Assembly (NCBI GenBank): GCA_963803295.1
Contig: CAWDMC010000009.1
Location: forward strand, 682,001-746,000
From: CAWDMC01 sp963803295
Lineage (GTDB): Bacteria > Acidobacteriota > Terriglobia > UBA7540
Direction: 5' to 3'
Length of the DNA stretch: 64,000 nt
The translations under genes and the position numbers were made by a program. Within the stretch, counting starts at the first letter, position 1; each line of letters opens with the position of its first letter. This document shows, piece after piece, positions 51,254 to 63,100 of the stretch. The notes below the pieces were generated by a model. That model saw only the letters and a list, made by a program, of their open reading frames with translations, did not search any database and was not told the origin of the DNA.

Positions 51254-52222
51254 TGGCACGGGTTTTTGCCTACATTGAACACAGCGGTGGCGTAGCCGAT
51301 GACACAGCAGCAGAAATCGCGGCCGCGGCCAGGAAGATCGATTCCGCCACGTCCCCGACAGCCGTCGTTACGGGTTGGGGTGCCGAGCTCGACGCAGTTT
51401 CGGAAGGCCTGCGCAGTTCCTACGATGAGATTTGGAAGATCGGAAACCCAGCCCTGGCTTATCCCAACGCCGAGGTGGTGCGCAAGGCTCTGGTGGACGT
51501 TTTGCCGCACGACAGCGTTGTGCTTATCCCGCACGCCCATTTTGGAATCGATCTGGGGCCGGGTCTTTCGATCAAAATGGATTCCGTTTATCTACCCGAC
51601 GCTTTGGAAATTGATGGAGTAGAAGGCGGCTGGCTAAAGGCTGTGCGGCAGGAATTCGGCGGGCAGGTAAGCGCCCACGTGCGTTGCGATATTTCGTCGG
51701 GCGCGGTGATCAGCGTGCGTCCGGGCGCATTCAAACCGCTCGAAAGCGCTCCTCAAGGCGGCACTGTCGTCGACAAGTCGTCTGCGGTGGGTACTCTCGC
51801 AGCGAAGCGGCGCTATCTCGAAACTGTGGTCGCCGAGGCGGGTGATGTCGATATCAAGAAGGAACCCGTCCTGGTTTCCATCGGACGCGGCATCCAGGAA
51901 AAAGACAACATAAGCCATCGCCCAGGAATTGGCCGACGCTATGGGCGCGGTAGTGAGCTGCTCGCGACCCGTGGTCGATGCCAAGTGGCTGGAAAAATCG
52001 CGCCAGGTAGGCTCATCCGGCCAAACCGTCAAACCGAAGGTCTACATGGCCTGCGGCATCAGTGGTTCGTCGCAGCACCTGGTCGGGATCAAGGGTAATC
52101 CCTTCATTGTAGCGATCAACAAGAATCCTAAAGCCCCCATATTCCAAGTGGCCGATGTCGGAATCGTTGCGGATATTCTGGAGTTCTTGCCGGAAATGGC
52201 GAGTCGAATCCGCGCAATGTAA
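51253..52222 (+). pseudogene. etfA: Electron transfer flavoprotein subunit alpha, frameshifted
   Basis: The first frame reads an EtfA N-terminal half to I-G-R-G-I-Q-E-K-D-N-I. The FAD-binding C-terminal half continues one base later: A-Q-E-L-A-D-A-M-G-A, S-S-Q-H-L-V-G-I-K-G, F-I-V-A-I-N-K-N-P-K-A-P-I-F. The shift falls near 51913-51916, where an extra A in ATAAGCC would do it. Joined, the chain is about 322 aa and normal. Since etfB, the dehydrogenase and the EMO-like gene are intact, a sequence error is a serious alternative to real loss. Confidence 0.85.
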
Positions 52223-52249
52223 AGCATAACTATAGGAGAGGCACCGTCG

Positions 52250-53926
52250 ATGATTACAAAAAAGACACTGAATCTGAGTTTGAAATCACTAAAGGATTTC
52301 GCCAAAAAGCGCCTGCCGGACGAAGAACTCATTGCGCTCGATGAGCGCGACGAATGTCCGCTCGAGATCGTCCACCACATGTGCAGCCCGGACAAACTAG
52401 GCATTCAGCTCCTCTTCATTCCCGAGGAGTACGGGGGTCTCGGGGGAGGCGCCTTTGATGTGTATCGCGTCTGCGAGGAGATGGCGCGGATCGACCTCGG
52501 CATCGCCACATCTGTGCTGGCGACCTTTCTCGGCAGCGATCCCATCTTCGTCGGCGCTACTCCCGAGCAGAAGAAACACTGGCTGACGCGAATCGCGGAC
52601 GAGGGACTCCTGTTCGCCTACGGCGCTACCGAACCGGAAGCCGGCAGCGATTTGGGCGCCCTTCTCAGCACCGCCGATCGCGTTATGGAAGGTGACCGCA
52701 TCGTCGGCTACAAGATTAACGCCAGCAAACAGTGGATTTCGAATGGCGGGATCGCCGATGCCTATACGATCCTGGCGAGCACGCCCAGTGGTCCAAGTTG
52801 GTTCGTGGTTGAGAAAGGCGCGCCGGGATTCAGCCAGGATAAACCGGAAGACAAGCATGGTATCCGCCTCAGTAACACGGCAGCCCTCTCGCTTAGCAAC
52901 GTCTATGTCGACGCCGACCGGCTCGTCGGCGGTGTCGAAGGCCAGGGACTAAATCAAGCACAACTCGTGTTCGGCTATACGCGCCTGATGGTGGCGGCGT
53001 TCGGCCTGGGCGGCGGCTGGTCCGCGCTCGACCGGGCGATCCCCTATTCCGCCAAGCGGATGCAAGGCGGCGCGCCGCTCTCGGAAAAACAGGGATACAC
53101 GCACAAGCTGATCGTGCCCAACGTAGCCCGTTTGGAAGCCGCGCGCGCCTATATCGAGGAGACCGCCGAACGTATCGACGCCGGCGAAGGAAGCTTGAAC
53201 ACCGAGGGTGCGATTGCCAAGTACATGGCCACCGAGGCGGGCAATGCGGCCGCTGAAGCGAGTATTCAGGCGCTGGGCGGATACGGCTATACGCATGAGT
53301 ATATGGTGGAAAAGATCAAGCGCGATGTTCGCATCACGACCATTTACGAAGGCACCTCCGAAATTATGGAGATGACCATTAGCCGCGACCGGTGGCAGTC
53401 ACACTTGAAAACCCGTGGTCAGTACTATCACGACCAGGCGCGCACGCTGGAAGCAGTACACGCGAAGCACCCGAGCGTCGGCGCTGGCTTTGCGGCGCTG
53501 GCCCTCCATGGCTTAGCCGAAGTCATGGAAAAAGCCCGGTCCGCTCGCTTGACCCGCTACCAGCACGTGCTCCTGCGCCTGGGCGAGTTGATCGCCTATG
53601 CCGAGTGCGCGGGCTGTTTGTCCCGCAGGGCAGCGCTTGCGGCTGAGAATCGGCTCCACGAGAAAGCTAGCCTTCGCTTCGATGCGACCGCCCTGGCAGC
53701 TCTTGGCCGGATCTTTGCGCGCGAGGCGGCCCTCAAGGTGGCCGAAGAGGGTCTGCAGTGGGTCTGCGGAAGCGGTGGTGTGAGCGATGCAGAGTTAAGC
53801 GCGTTCGAAGACGCCCTTAAACTCCGGGCGATTCACCGCGCCCAGTCGGGCTTGCTGGCAGACATGGATTATATAGCCGACGTACTTTATGGTCGCGCGG
53901 CGAAACCCGTAGCGTTGTCGGCCTGA
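52250..53926 (+). CDS. Acyl-CoA dehydrogenase
   Basis: The 558-aa flavoprotein has the ACAD signature Y-G-A-T-E-P-E-A-G-S-D, W-I-S-N-G-G and a C-terminal Q-A-L-G-G-Y-G-Y-T-H-E-Y. It also has T-I-Y-E-G-T-S-E-I with the catalytic Glu. It is longer than the ordinary 380-aa enzymes, with an extra C-terminal helical domain of about 150 residues, as in long-chain types. An AGGAG site precedes the ATG. Located between etfA and the synthase, it probably works on chains or thioesters tied to the synthase. A short hairpin follows it. Confidence 0.9.
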   Translation: MITKKTLNLSLKSLKDFAKKRLPDEELIALDERDECPLEIVHHMCSPDKLGIQLLFIPEEYGGLGGGAFDVYRVCEEMARIDLGIATSVLATFLGSDPIFVGATPEQKKHWLTRIADEGLLFAYGATEPEAGSDLGALLSTADRVMEGDRIVGYKINASKQWISNGGIADAYTILASTPSGPSWFVVEKGAPGFSQDKPEDKHGIRLSNTAALSLSNVYVDADRLVGGVEGQGLNQAQLVFGYTRLMVAAFGLGGGWSALDRAIPYSAKRMQGGAPLSEKQGYTHKLIVPNVARLEAARAYIEETAERIDAGEGSLNTEGAIAKYMATEAGNAAAEASIQALGGYGYTHEYMVEKIKRDVRITTIYEGTSEIMEMTISRDRWQSHLKTRGQYYHDQARTLEAVHAKHPSVGAGFAALALHGLAEVMEKARSARLTRYQHVLLRLGELIAYAECAGCLSRRAALAAENRLHEKASLRFDATALAALGRIFAREAALKVAEEGLQWVCGSGGVSDAELSAFEDALKLRAIHRAQSGLLADMDYIADVLYGRAAKPVALSA

Positions 53927-53949
53927 TCTCGTTCGAGACCTGAATAGTT

Positions 53950-53970
53950 CGGCCTGCCTGAGGCAGGCCG
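53950..53970. repeat. 9-bp-stem hairpin between the dehydrogenase and the synthase
   Basis: CGGCCTGCC-TGA-GGCAGGCCG forms a perfect stem with a 3-nt loop, 23 nt after the dehydrogenase stop and 30 nt before the synthase start. With no T run it is unlikely to be a full terminator. It may tune expression of the synthase. Confidence 0.6.
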
Positions 53971-54000
53971 GACTCTACCACTCATAAAAGGGGCTTCATC

Positions 54001-56943
54001 ATGGAAAGCACAGCTTATCGAGCGATCGCTATCGTAGGGGTGGGAGCCGTTTTGCCGGATGCGCCGAACGCCGCTACCTTCTGGGACAACATAAAGAAGG
54101 GCCGCTACAGCATCAGCGAGGTTACACCCGACCGTTGGGACCCGGCGCTTTATTACGATCCGGATCACTCCGCGCCGGATAAGACCTACTCCAAGATCGG
54201 AGGCTGGGTGCGAGAGTATCCCTGGGATCCAGCTAAATGGCGCCTGCCGATCCCGCCGCGAGTGGTCGCTGCCATGGACGACCAGCAAAAGTGGGCTATT
54301 GCCTGCACCCGTGAGGCGTTGGAAGACTTCGGCTACCCGGAGCGGCCGTTGGACCTCGATCGCACTGCGGTGATCCTCGGCAACGCCATGGGCGGGGAAA
54401 AGCATTATTTTACCACCTTGCGCGTTTACTTTCCCGAGTACGCCCGAGAACTGGCCGAGACTGCCAGTTTTGCCGCCCTGCCGGAGTCGATGCGACGCGA
54501 TATCACCCGCGAATTGCATAGCCGGATCGGCAAACTCCTGCCCGAAGTCACGGAAGACACCATGCCCGGCGAGTTGGCCAACTGCATTGCCGGACGGGTC
54601 GCGAACGTTTTCAACTTTCACGGTCCCAATTTCACTACGGACGCCGCATGCGCGTCGGCGATGGCGGCGATCAGCGCCGCGGTGGAAGGTCTAGTCGGAC
54701 ACGATTTTGACTTGGCTGTCACCGGCGGTATTGACCACAACATGGGCTCGCCGGTCTTCATCAAGTTCTGCAAGATCGGCGCGCTCTCGGCGACCGGCAC
54801 TCGCCCTTACGCGGAGGGGGCCGACGGCTTCGTTATGGGTGAAGGCGCTGCTGTCCTTTTGCTCAAGCGTCTGGCCGACGCCGAGCGCGACGGGGACAAG
54901 ATCTACGCTGTGCTGCGGGGCATCGGAGGCGCGAGTGACGGCAAGGGAAAGGGTATCACCGCACCCAACCCAGTCGGCCAAAAAATGGCAGTCCAACGCG
55001 CCTGGCAGAATGCCGGCTTGTCGCCTGCTACTGCGACCCTGATTGAAGGCCACGGCACCTCGACCCGCGTCGGTGATGCTGTCGAATGCGAAAGCATGCT
55101 TGACGTGCTGAGCGGCTTCCATCTGCCCACGGGCTCTATCGCACTCGGCTCGGTGAAATCGAACATCGGGCATCTCAAAGGTGCCGCCGGAGCAGCCGGA
55201 CTGCTGAAAGCCGTCCTGGCGCTTCGGGATAAGGTACTGCCGCCCAGCTTGAACTGGTGCGCCAATCCGAATATTGACTTTGCCCACTCTCCCCTTTACG
55301 TAAACACCGAACTGAAACCGTGGACGGCCACCGCCGATGGTGTGCGCCGTGCTGGCGGGAGCGCCTTTGGGTTTGGCGGCACCAATTTCCACGTCGTCCT
55401 CGAGGAATACATTCCCCATAGACTCAATGGCAACGGCAAGCGAACGATCTCGGTTGAAATACCCGCAGTGGTGGCGGGCACCGCAAATCTGAATGTCAAG
55501 AGCAGTCCGCTCAGCTCCGGGGCTGAAGTCTCGCATAAAGCGCCGTTGCGCGGCGCCCTGGTGATCGGCGGGGCTTCAAATGCCGTTTTGGCCGAGCGCG
55601 TGCGCGGCATGGAAAAGGAAGCTAAGGCAGGCCGTGCACCCGCGCCGGCAGCACCCGCGGAGTCGGATCTGCGCGCAGCCGAACGCCTGGTGATCGACTA
55701 CGTCGACGCAGCCGATCTGGCGGACAAATCCGCCAAGGCGCTCAAAGCGCTGAAAGCCAACCAACCGGCGATATGGAAAGCCTTGCGCGCCCAAGGCGTT
55801 TTTCGCGGCCAGGGTCCGGCACCCAAGGTCGCGTTCCTGTACACCGGCCAAGGTTCGCAGTACGTCAACATGCTCCGGCCGCTCCTCGCGATCGAACCCA
55901 TCGTGGCCACGACCTTTGCCGAAGTGGATCGCGTCATGACCCCGCTGCTCGGCAAACCGATCAGCAAGTATATTTTCGTGGATCAGGATGATGCCGAGGC
56001 CGTTGCCAAGGCGGAGGAAGATCTGCGTCAGACAGCTATTACCCAGCCTGCGGTCCTCGCTGTCGATCTGGCGTTGACCCGGCTTTTAGCCGCTTATGGA
56101 ATCTATCCCGACATGGCCATGGGACACAGCCTGGGCGAATACGGAGCGCTGGTTGCGGTCGGCGGCATGCCCTTCGATGAGGCAGTCGAGGCGGTTAGTG
56201 CCCGCGGCCAGGCCATGAGCGTCCTGTCAATGGGAGACCACGGCCGGATGGCGGCTGTGTTTGCGCCGCTTGAAGAAATCGAGCGGATACTCAAGACGAT
56301 CAATGGATATGTGGTGATCGCCAACATCAACAGTAATAACCAGGCCGTGATCGGCGGCGCGAGCGAGGCAGTTGGCGAAGCCATTGAGGTTTTCCTGAAA
56401 GCCGGATACAACGCGGTGCCCTTGCCGGTGAGCCACGCTTTCCATACGTCGATTGTGGCTGCGGCCAGCGTGCCGCTACGGGGCGTGCTGGAGCGCCTGC
56501 ATCTGGAATCACCGCGCCTGCCGATCGTCACGAACGTAACCGGCGAGTTTTATCCTACGGGGCCTGGGGTCGTGCCCCAGATGCTGGATATTCTCGCGAA
56601 GCAGGTTGCTTCTCCTGTGCAATTTGTGAAGGGTCTGCACACGCTATACGACGCCGGTGCGCGCGTGTTTGTTGAGGTCGGTCCGAAGAAGGCGCTGCAG
56701 GGATTTGCCGAGGATGTGCTCGGCGGCTCGGGCGAAGTGGTTTCAATTTTCACCAACCATCCGAAACTGACCGATGTGGCCGCCTTCAACCAGGCCTTGT
56801 GCGCGCTTTATGCAGCCGGTTTAGGCCTCGGGGAAGCCGAGAAATCGCGTACCGCCTCGGTGACACAAAGTCCGTGGCCGCGGTTACCACCCCGGAGAAC
56901 CGCAAACCAATTTCAGCCGCAGCTCCCGAGACCGAGGCGGTAA
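54001..56943 (+). CDS. Large iterative polyketide/fatty-acid synthase, part 1 (KS-AT)
   Basis: This frame of 980 codons encodes a ketosynthase (about 8-470) with T-D-A-A-C-A-S-A (Cys217), E-G-H-G-T-S-T and N-I-G-H-L-K-G-A. Next is an acyltransferase (about 600-910) with L-Y-T-G-Q-G-S-Q-Y and G-H-S-L-G-E-Y-G-A-L (Ser710). The true chain leaves this frame in the linker near 56840-56890 by an apparent one-base deletion, and continues in a shifted frame to about 57165. The last roughly 25 residues, ending at 56943, are therefore not native. The KS and AT pattern is closest to PUFA-synthase-like enzymes. Confidence 0.85.
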   Translation: MESTAYRAIAIVGVGAVLPDAPNAATFWDNIKKGRYSISEVTPDRWDPALYYDPDHSAPDKTYSKIGGWVREYPWDPAKWRLPIPPRVVAAMDDQQKWAIACTREALEDFGYPERPLDLDRTAVILGNAMGGEKHYFTTLRVYFPEYARELAETASFAALPESMRRDITRELHSRIGKLLPEVTEDTMPGELANCIAGRVANVFNFHGPNFTTDAACASAMAAISAAVEGLVGHDFDLAVTGGIDHNMGSPVFIKFCKIGALSATGTRPYAEGADGFVMGEGAAVLLLKRLADAERDGDKIYAVLRGIGGASDGKGKGITAPNPVGQKMAVQRAWQNAGLSPATATLIEGHGTSTRVGDAVECESMLDVLSGFHLPTGSIALGSVKSNIGHLKGAAGAAGLLKAVLALRDKVLPPSLNWCANPNIDFAHSPLYVNTELKPWTATADGVRRAGGSAFGFGGTNFHVVLEEYIPHRLNGNGKRTISVEIPAVVAGTANLNVKSSPLSSGAEVSHKAPLRGALVIGGASNAVLAERVRGMEKEAKAGRAPAPAAPAESDLRAAERLVIDYVDAADLADKSAKALKALKANQPAIWKALRAQGVFRGQGPAPKVAFLYTGQGSQYVNMLRPLLAIEPIVATTFAEVDRVMTPLLGKPISKYIFVDQDDAEAVAKAEEDLRQTAITQPAVLAVDLALTRLLAAYGIYPDMAMGHSLGEYGALVAVGGMPFDEAVEAVSARGQAMSVLSMGDHGRMAAVFAPLEEIERILKTINGYVVIANINSNNQAVIGGASEAVGEAIEVFLKAGYNAVPLPVSHAFHTSIVAAASVPLRGVLERLHLESPRLPIVTNVTGEFYPTGPGVVPQMLDILAKQVASPVQFVKGLHTLYDAGARVFVEVGPKKALQGFAEDVLGGSGEVVSIFTNHPKLTDVAAFNQALCALYAAGLGLGEAEKSRTASVTQSPWPRLPPRRTANQFQPQLPRPRR

Positions 56944-57166
56944 TTCAGAGCCGTCGGGACAACGGCGCCACAGCACAAGGGAACGGCGACCACTACGCGG
57001 AACTCGGCCGCCTGTTTGCCGGTGTTCTCGATCGCGGCTGGCAGATCTATCGTGGCGAGGGCAATATCTCCACTGGCTTGCCCGTAGCTATCACGGGTGC
57101 GGCGCTGGGCCTGCCGGGCACTGAGAAAATCTTCGACGACGCAAACTTAGGCCGCATTCTGCGTGG
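56875..57166 (+). other. Shifted-frame linker and start of the second ketosynthase
   Basis: Between the two long frames, the third frame reads a plausible A/T/P-rich linker and then L-P-V-A-I-T-G-A-A-L-G-L-P-G, the start of a second KS domain. It ends A-R/L-G-R-I-L-R-G. Returning to frame 1 requires dropping one G of GGG at about 57163-57165, giving G-D-Q-F-I-D-V-I-P. This shows that one continuous gene was intended (54001-63552). Confidence 0.75.
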
Positions 57167-60100
57167 GCGATCAGTTCATCGACGTAATCCCCACGCGGTT
57201 CCGCCGTGCCATTCTCGACAAACGCATTACACGACTGATGAAGAGCGAGAGCGGAGCCACGTTTGAGCCCATCAGTAATGTGGCCGATGTCATCAAGCTG
57301 GCAGGTCGCGGAGGCGCTTTCGATCTAGAGAATGAATATGGTGTCTCCGGCGATCGCGTAACGGCTCTCGATCGAGCTACTCGCCTGGCGATGGCGGTAG
57401 GCCTGGACGCGCTGCGGGACGCCGGCATCCCATTGGTACTACGGTACAAGACCACAACCAAGGGTACGCAACTGCATGATCGTTGGGCGTTGCCCGAGGC
57501 GATGCGCGACGATACCGGCGTGATCTTCGCGTCTGTCTTTCCTGGGTATGATTCCTTTGCCCAGGAAGCGGCGCGCTACTATGCCGACCACGCCCGCCGT
57601 GAACAGTTGACAGTGCTGGAAGACCTGCGCGCACGGCTGGACGCGGCCAATGGCCACTCCAACTTGGGACAAGAAATCGACCGTCGGATTAATGATCTGC
57701 GCACGGCCATCGAGAAAGATCCCTACGTGTTCGACCGGCGCTTTATTCTCAGAGTGCTGTCGATGGGGCATTCGCAATTTGCCGAATTCATTGGCGCGCG
57801 CGGTCCCAACACACAAGTGAACGCGGCCTGCGCGAGCACTCCGCAAGCTGTATCCATGGCGGAAGACTGGATTCGCACTGGCCGTTGCCGGCGCGTGATT
57901 ATCGTCTCGGCGGACGACATCACCTCTGACAACTTGCTTGAATGGATGGGCTCGGGCTTCCTGGCCAGCGGAGCCGCAGCCACTACCGAGGTGGTGGAAG
58001 AGACGGCGCTGCCTTTTGACCGCCGCCGTCATGGCATGGTCACGGGTATGGGCGCCGCGGCCCTGGTTGTTGAGAGCGCCGAGGCTGCGCGCGAACGTGG
58101 AATCCGTCCGATTTGCGAGGTGTTAGGCGCTATCACCGCGAACAGCGCGTTCCATGGCACCCGTCTCGATGTCGAGCATATCGCTGGCGTCATGGAAAAA
58201 CTGGTTTCGCAAGCGGAAACGCGCGGCGGCATCGAACGCCATCAGATCGCGCCACACATGGCTTTCGTTTCCCATGAAACCTACACTCCCGCGCGCGGCG
58301 GCAGCGCCTCGGCGGAGATAAATGCGCTTCGTCAGGTTTTCGGCGATTCCGCAGACCAGATCGTCATCACCAATACGAAGGGCTTTACGGGACACGCTAT
58401 GGGCGCTGGCATCGAAGATGTCGTTGCGGTGAAAGCGCTCGAAACAGGCTGGGTGCCGCCTGTCGCAAACTTCAAGGAAGTCGATCCCGAACTCGGCCCG
58501 TTGAACCTCTCGAAGGGTGGCGTTTACCCCGTCGAGTACACCCTGAGACTGGGGGCGGGGTTTGGGTCGCAGATTAGCATGACGTTGATGCGCTGGGCAG
58601 GAACGAAAGACGGTGTCAGGCCCAGTCCGGATGCGCTGGGCTACGCCACTCGCATCGTCGACCGTGATGCCTGGAACACATGGCTAAGCCGAATGGCCGG
58701 CTATCCGACGGTTGACCTGGAAGTGGTCAAGCACACCCTGCGCGTCCGCGATCATGGCCAGGTGGCGGCGACGGCGCGAGTAGCGAAAGCGGCTCAGGAC
58801 TCACGGCCGTCTGCGGCGCCTGCCCCACAACGCCAACTGCCAACGCCTACCCCGGTTGTCAAATCGGTGGCTGCGCCTGCGCTCAAGAAGGTTGCCGAGC
58901 TTGAAGTGAAGGTTCAGGCCGCGGCCCCGGTGGCTTCACCCAAGCCGGCGGTAGCGGCGAAGCCTGCAGCTCAAAGCGATCCCGTGAAGGATCGCGTGCT
59001 GGCGGTGGTGGCCGAGAAGACCGGTTACCCCATCGATATGCTCGATCTGGATTTGGATCTCGAAGCGGATCTCGGCGTCGATACAGTGAAGCAGGCTGAG
59101 GTATTCGCTGCCATCCGCGAAGCGTACGGTATCGAGCGTGACGACAAAATAAAGCTGCGCGAATTCCCAACCCTGACTCATGTAATACAGTTCGTCTACG
59201 ACCGGCGGCCCGACCTTAAGGTCAAGCCGGTTCCGGTGGCTGTGGCGGCCAAGCAAGAACTTGAATCGCCGATACCGGTAACGGCGGCAAAACCCGTGCA
59301 AAAGGCTACCGATCCGGTGCAGGAACGCATTCTGACGCTGGCGGTGGAGAAGACCGGATATCCCAGGGACATGCTTGAGTTGGACCTGGATCTCGAAGCC
59401 GATCTCGGTGTCGATACTGTCAAACAGGCAGAAATGTTCGCGGCCATCCGCGAAATCTACCGTATCCCGCGCGAGGAGAATCTGAAGCTGCGGGATTTCC
59501 CGACGTTGGCTCACGTCATTCAGTTTGTGCGCGATCACCGGCCGGATCTGGCCATCGAAGGTCCCGTTCCAGTGGCCACGGCGGCAAAGGAAGAAGACAG
59601 ATCCACGATTCCGGCGCCAGTGACGCCCGCGCAGGACGTCACCGACCCGGTAAAGGAGCGTGTCCTGGCGCTTGCTGTGGAGAAGACCGGCTATCCGAAA
59701 GACATGCTCGAACTCGATCTGGATCTGGAAGCGGATCTCGGCGTCGACACCGTCAAGCAGGCTGAGATGTTCGCGGCCATCCGCGAAATCTACAACATTC
59801 CTCGCGACGAGAACCGCAAACTGCGCGACTACCCCACGCTGGCCCACGTGATCCAGTTCGTCCATGAACAGCGGCCGGACCTTACAGTGGAAGCACCAAC
59901 TCCGGTTACGGTAGCGGCCGAGAAGCCATGGGAAAAGAAGGAAGAGAGTAAACCGGCTGCGGTGGCGGCTGTTCCTAACGAGGTCAACACTTCTGATCCC
60001 GTGAAGGAACGCATCCATGACTTGGCGGTGGACAAGACCGGTTATCCGAGAGAAATGCTGGAACTGGACCTGGATCTCGAGGCGGATCTTGGGGTCGATA

Positions 60101-63100
60101 CGGTCAAGCAGGCAGAAATGTTCGCGGCCATCCGCGAGATCTACAACATTCCTCGCGACGAAAATCGCAAATTGCGCGATTACCCCACGCTGGGACACGT
60201 CATTCGGTTCGTCTACGAACAGCGGCCCGACCTCGCAGTCGAAACCCTAGTGCCGGTTGCGGCAGAGAAGACACAAGACAAAGAAGAAGGTAAACCGGTC
60301 ATGCAACGGGCGGCAGCAGTTCCCGAGGGAATCACCGTCGCCGATCCCGTTCAGGAGCGCATTCTGGACTTGGCGGTGGACAAGACCGGCTATCCCAGGG
60401 AAATGCTGGAACTGGATCTGGATCTGGAAGCCGACTTGGGGGTTGACACCGTCAAACAGGCGGAAATGTTCGCGGCCATCCGCGAAAGCTACAACATCCC
60501 GCGCGACGAGAATCGTAAATTGCGCGATTATCCCACGTTGGGTCAGGTGATCCGTTTTGTGTACGAAATGCGCCCCGATTTGGCCCCCTCCTCAGCCCCA
60601 CCCTCGCCGACTGTCGCCGAACCGTCTGCGCCGGTACCGGTCGCGGCCGGACTCACGACAGGAGACCCCATTCAAGTAAAGGTCCTCGAGATTGCCGCCG
60701 AGAAGACCGGCTATCCGAGAGACATGCTGGAACTGGACCTGGACTTGGAAGCGGACCTCGGCATCGATACGGTGAAACAAGCGGAGATGTTCGCGGCCAT
60801 TCGGGCGGCGTATAACATTCCTCGCGACGAAAATCTCAATCTCCGCGATTTCCCGACCCTGGCTCACGTGATCAGATTCGCGCGTGAGAAACAGGCAGAC
60901 GGCGCGAGCGAGCTTTCTCCGGCCGCGACCGAGGCCCAGCAGGAAACCGACGAGAAGCCGTCGGCGGCTCCGGCTCCGCTCTCACGACCGGTCCTCGCCA
61001 GCCTGGATGCGGCAAACAGCATTCCGCGGCGCGTGCCGGTTCCGAATCTCAGGCCGCCTCTCAGCCTTTGTAAGTCGACCGGGGTGGCGCTGGGCGCGGG
61101 CAGCCGCGTAGTCATCATGTCCGACAAGAATGGGACCGCCGCGGTGCTAGCCGAGTGGCTTCGGACGGCGGGGGCTGAAGTCCTCATGGTCGAGGACACA
61201 CCGGATGTGGAAACGCTGGTTAACCGCCTAAAGGACTGGCTTGCTACCGGCCCGATCCAGGGAGTCTACTGGCTGCCCGCCCTCGATAACGAGGGAAGCC
61301 TAAACGATATGGATCTCGGGGCTTGGCGTGAAGCACTGCGAGTACGCGTCAAATCGCTCTTCACCACCATGCGCGGGCTGTACGAGCAGGTTGCTTCACC
61401 GAACAGCTTCCTCATTTCGGCAACCCGGCTGGGCGGCCAACACGGATACAACGAAACGGGAGCAACTACGCCCCTGGGTGGCGGCGTGGTAGGTTTCACG
61501 AAAGCCTACAAGCGGGAGCGCCCGGACGCTCTCATCAAAGCGGTCGATTTCGAGGCGGAGCGCAGTACTTCAGAAATTGCCGAAATCCTCATTGAGGAAA
61601 CGCTGCGCGATCCTGGCGCGGTTGAGATCGGCTACAAGGAAGGGCTGCGCTGGACGGTAGGTCTCGAGGAACAGCCTGCGGCCGATGGTCAGCCCGGTCT
61701 GATCCTGGATAAGGACACGATATTTCTGGTGACGGGCGCCGCGGGGAGCATCGTGTCGGCCATCACCGCTGATCTGGCGGCAGCATCTGGTGGCAAGTTC
61801 TACTTACTCGATCTCGTGGCTGAACCTGATCCGGGGAATGCCGACCTCCGGCGTTTCGTGAGCGACAAAGATGGGCTCAAGCGCGATCTGTTCGCGCGCA
61901 TACAGGCGCGTGGCGAGCGAGCTACGCCCGCACTGGTTGAAAAGGAACTGGCCGGACTCGAGCGGTTGCAGGCTGCCCTGAGCGCGATCGAAGCCGTGAA
62001 GGCAGCTGGCGGCATGGTGCACTACTACAGTGTCAACCTCACCGATGCTGACGCTGTGGCTAAAATTATAGGCGAAATCCGGGAAGAGAGCGGCCGCATC
62101 GACGTGTTACTGCACGCTGCCGGCATCGAGCGCAGTCACTTCCTGCCGGATAAGGACCCGCGCGAATTCGATCTGGTCTTTGACGTCAAGAGCGATGGCT
62201 GGTTCAATCTCCTCCACGCCATCGGCGAGATGCCGCTCGGCGCGACGGTAGCGTTCAGCTCGATTGCCGGCCGGTTCGGAAACGGCGGACAGACGGACTA
62301 TAGTTCCGCCAACGACCTGTTGTGCAAAATCACCTCAAGCTTCCGCACCACCCATCCGGCAACGCGTGGCATCGTGATCGACTGGACTGCGTGGGGCGGT
62401 ATCGGTATGGCCAGCCGCGGCTCCATCCCGAAGATGATGGAAATGGCGGGCATTGACATGTTGCCGCCCGAGGCGGGTATTCCTTTGATCCGCCGCGAAT
62501 TGACTGCCGGGGCGACGCGAGGTGAGGTGGTAGTCGCCAAACGCCTCGGCATTCTGGTGAAGGAATTCGATTCCACCGGCGGGTTGGACGTAGGGGCGGG
62601 CCTTGTGCCCGCCCAAGGGCACCCACAAGGGGCGCCCCTACAGGACACGCTGGTGTATGGCCCCATGATCGGCACCATCGCCGGCATGACCCTCTCGAGT
62701 GGCCTCACCATCGAGACAACGCTGGATCCCAAGATTCAGCCCTTCCTGTACGATCATCAAATCGACGGCACGCCGGTGCTACCAGGAGTCATGGGGGTTG
62801 AGGCCTTCGCCGAGGCCGCTCTGGCGATGCTTCCGGGATGGCAGATGGAGGCGGTTGAAGAAGTGAACTACATGTCGCCCTTCAAGTTCTACCGGAATGA
62901 GCCACGCACGGTAACGGTCGAGGCGGTGATTCGTCCGGATCAAGGCGCATTAGTAGCGGATTGCAAATTGATCGGACGCCGGCAGCTTCCGAATCAGACG
63001 GAGCCGCAAATCACCGCACACTTTGCTGGCCGGGTGCGGCTGACCAGACAGTTACGCGACGTGGGAGCGGCGCCTGCCGTGAGTGCGCCGGCGGGACCCC

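Noticed and set aside
58936..60198. Long leftward reading of 420 codons over the carrier repeats
   Set aside because: It mirrors the repetitive synthase gene on the other strand and has no family features; the forward gene is certain.
58975..60900. Repeat array resembling a CRISPR or satellite
   Set aside because: The units are about 330 nt, open in one frame, and encode carrier domains with synonymous variation.
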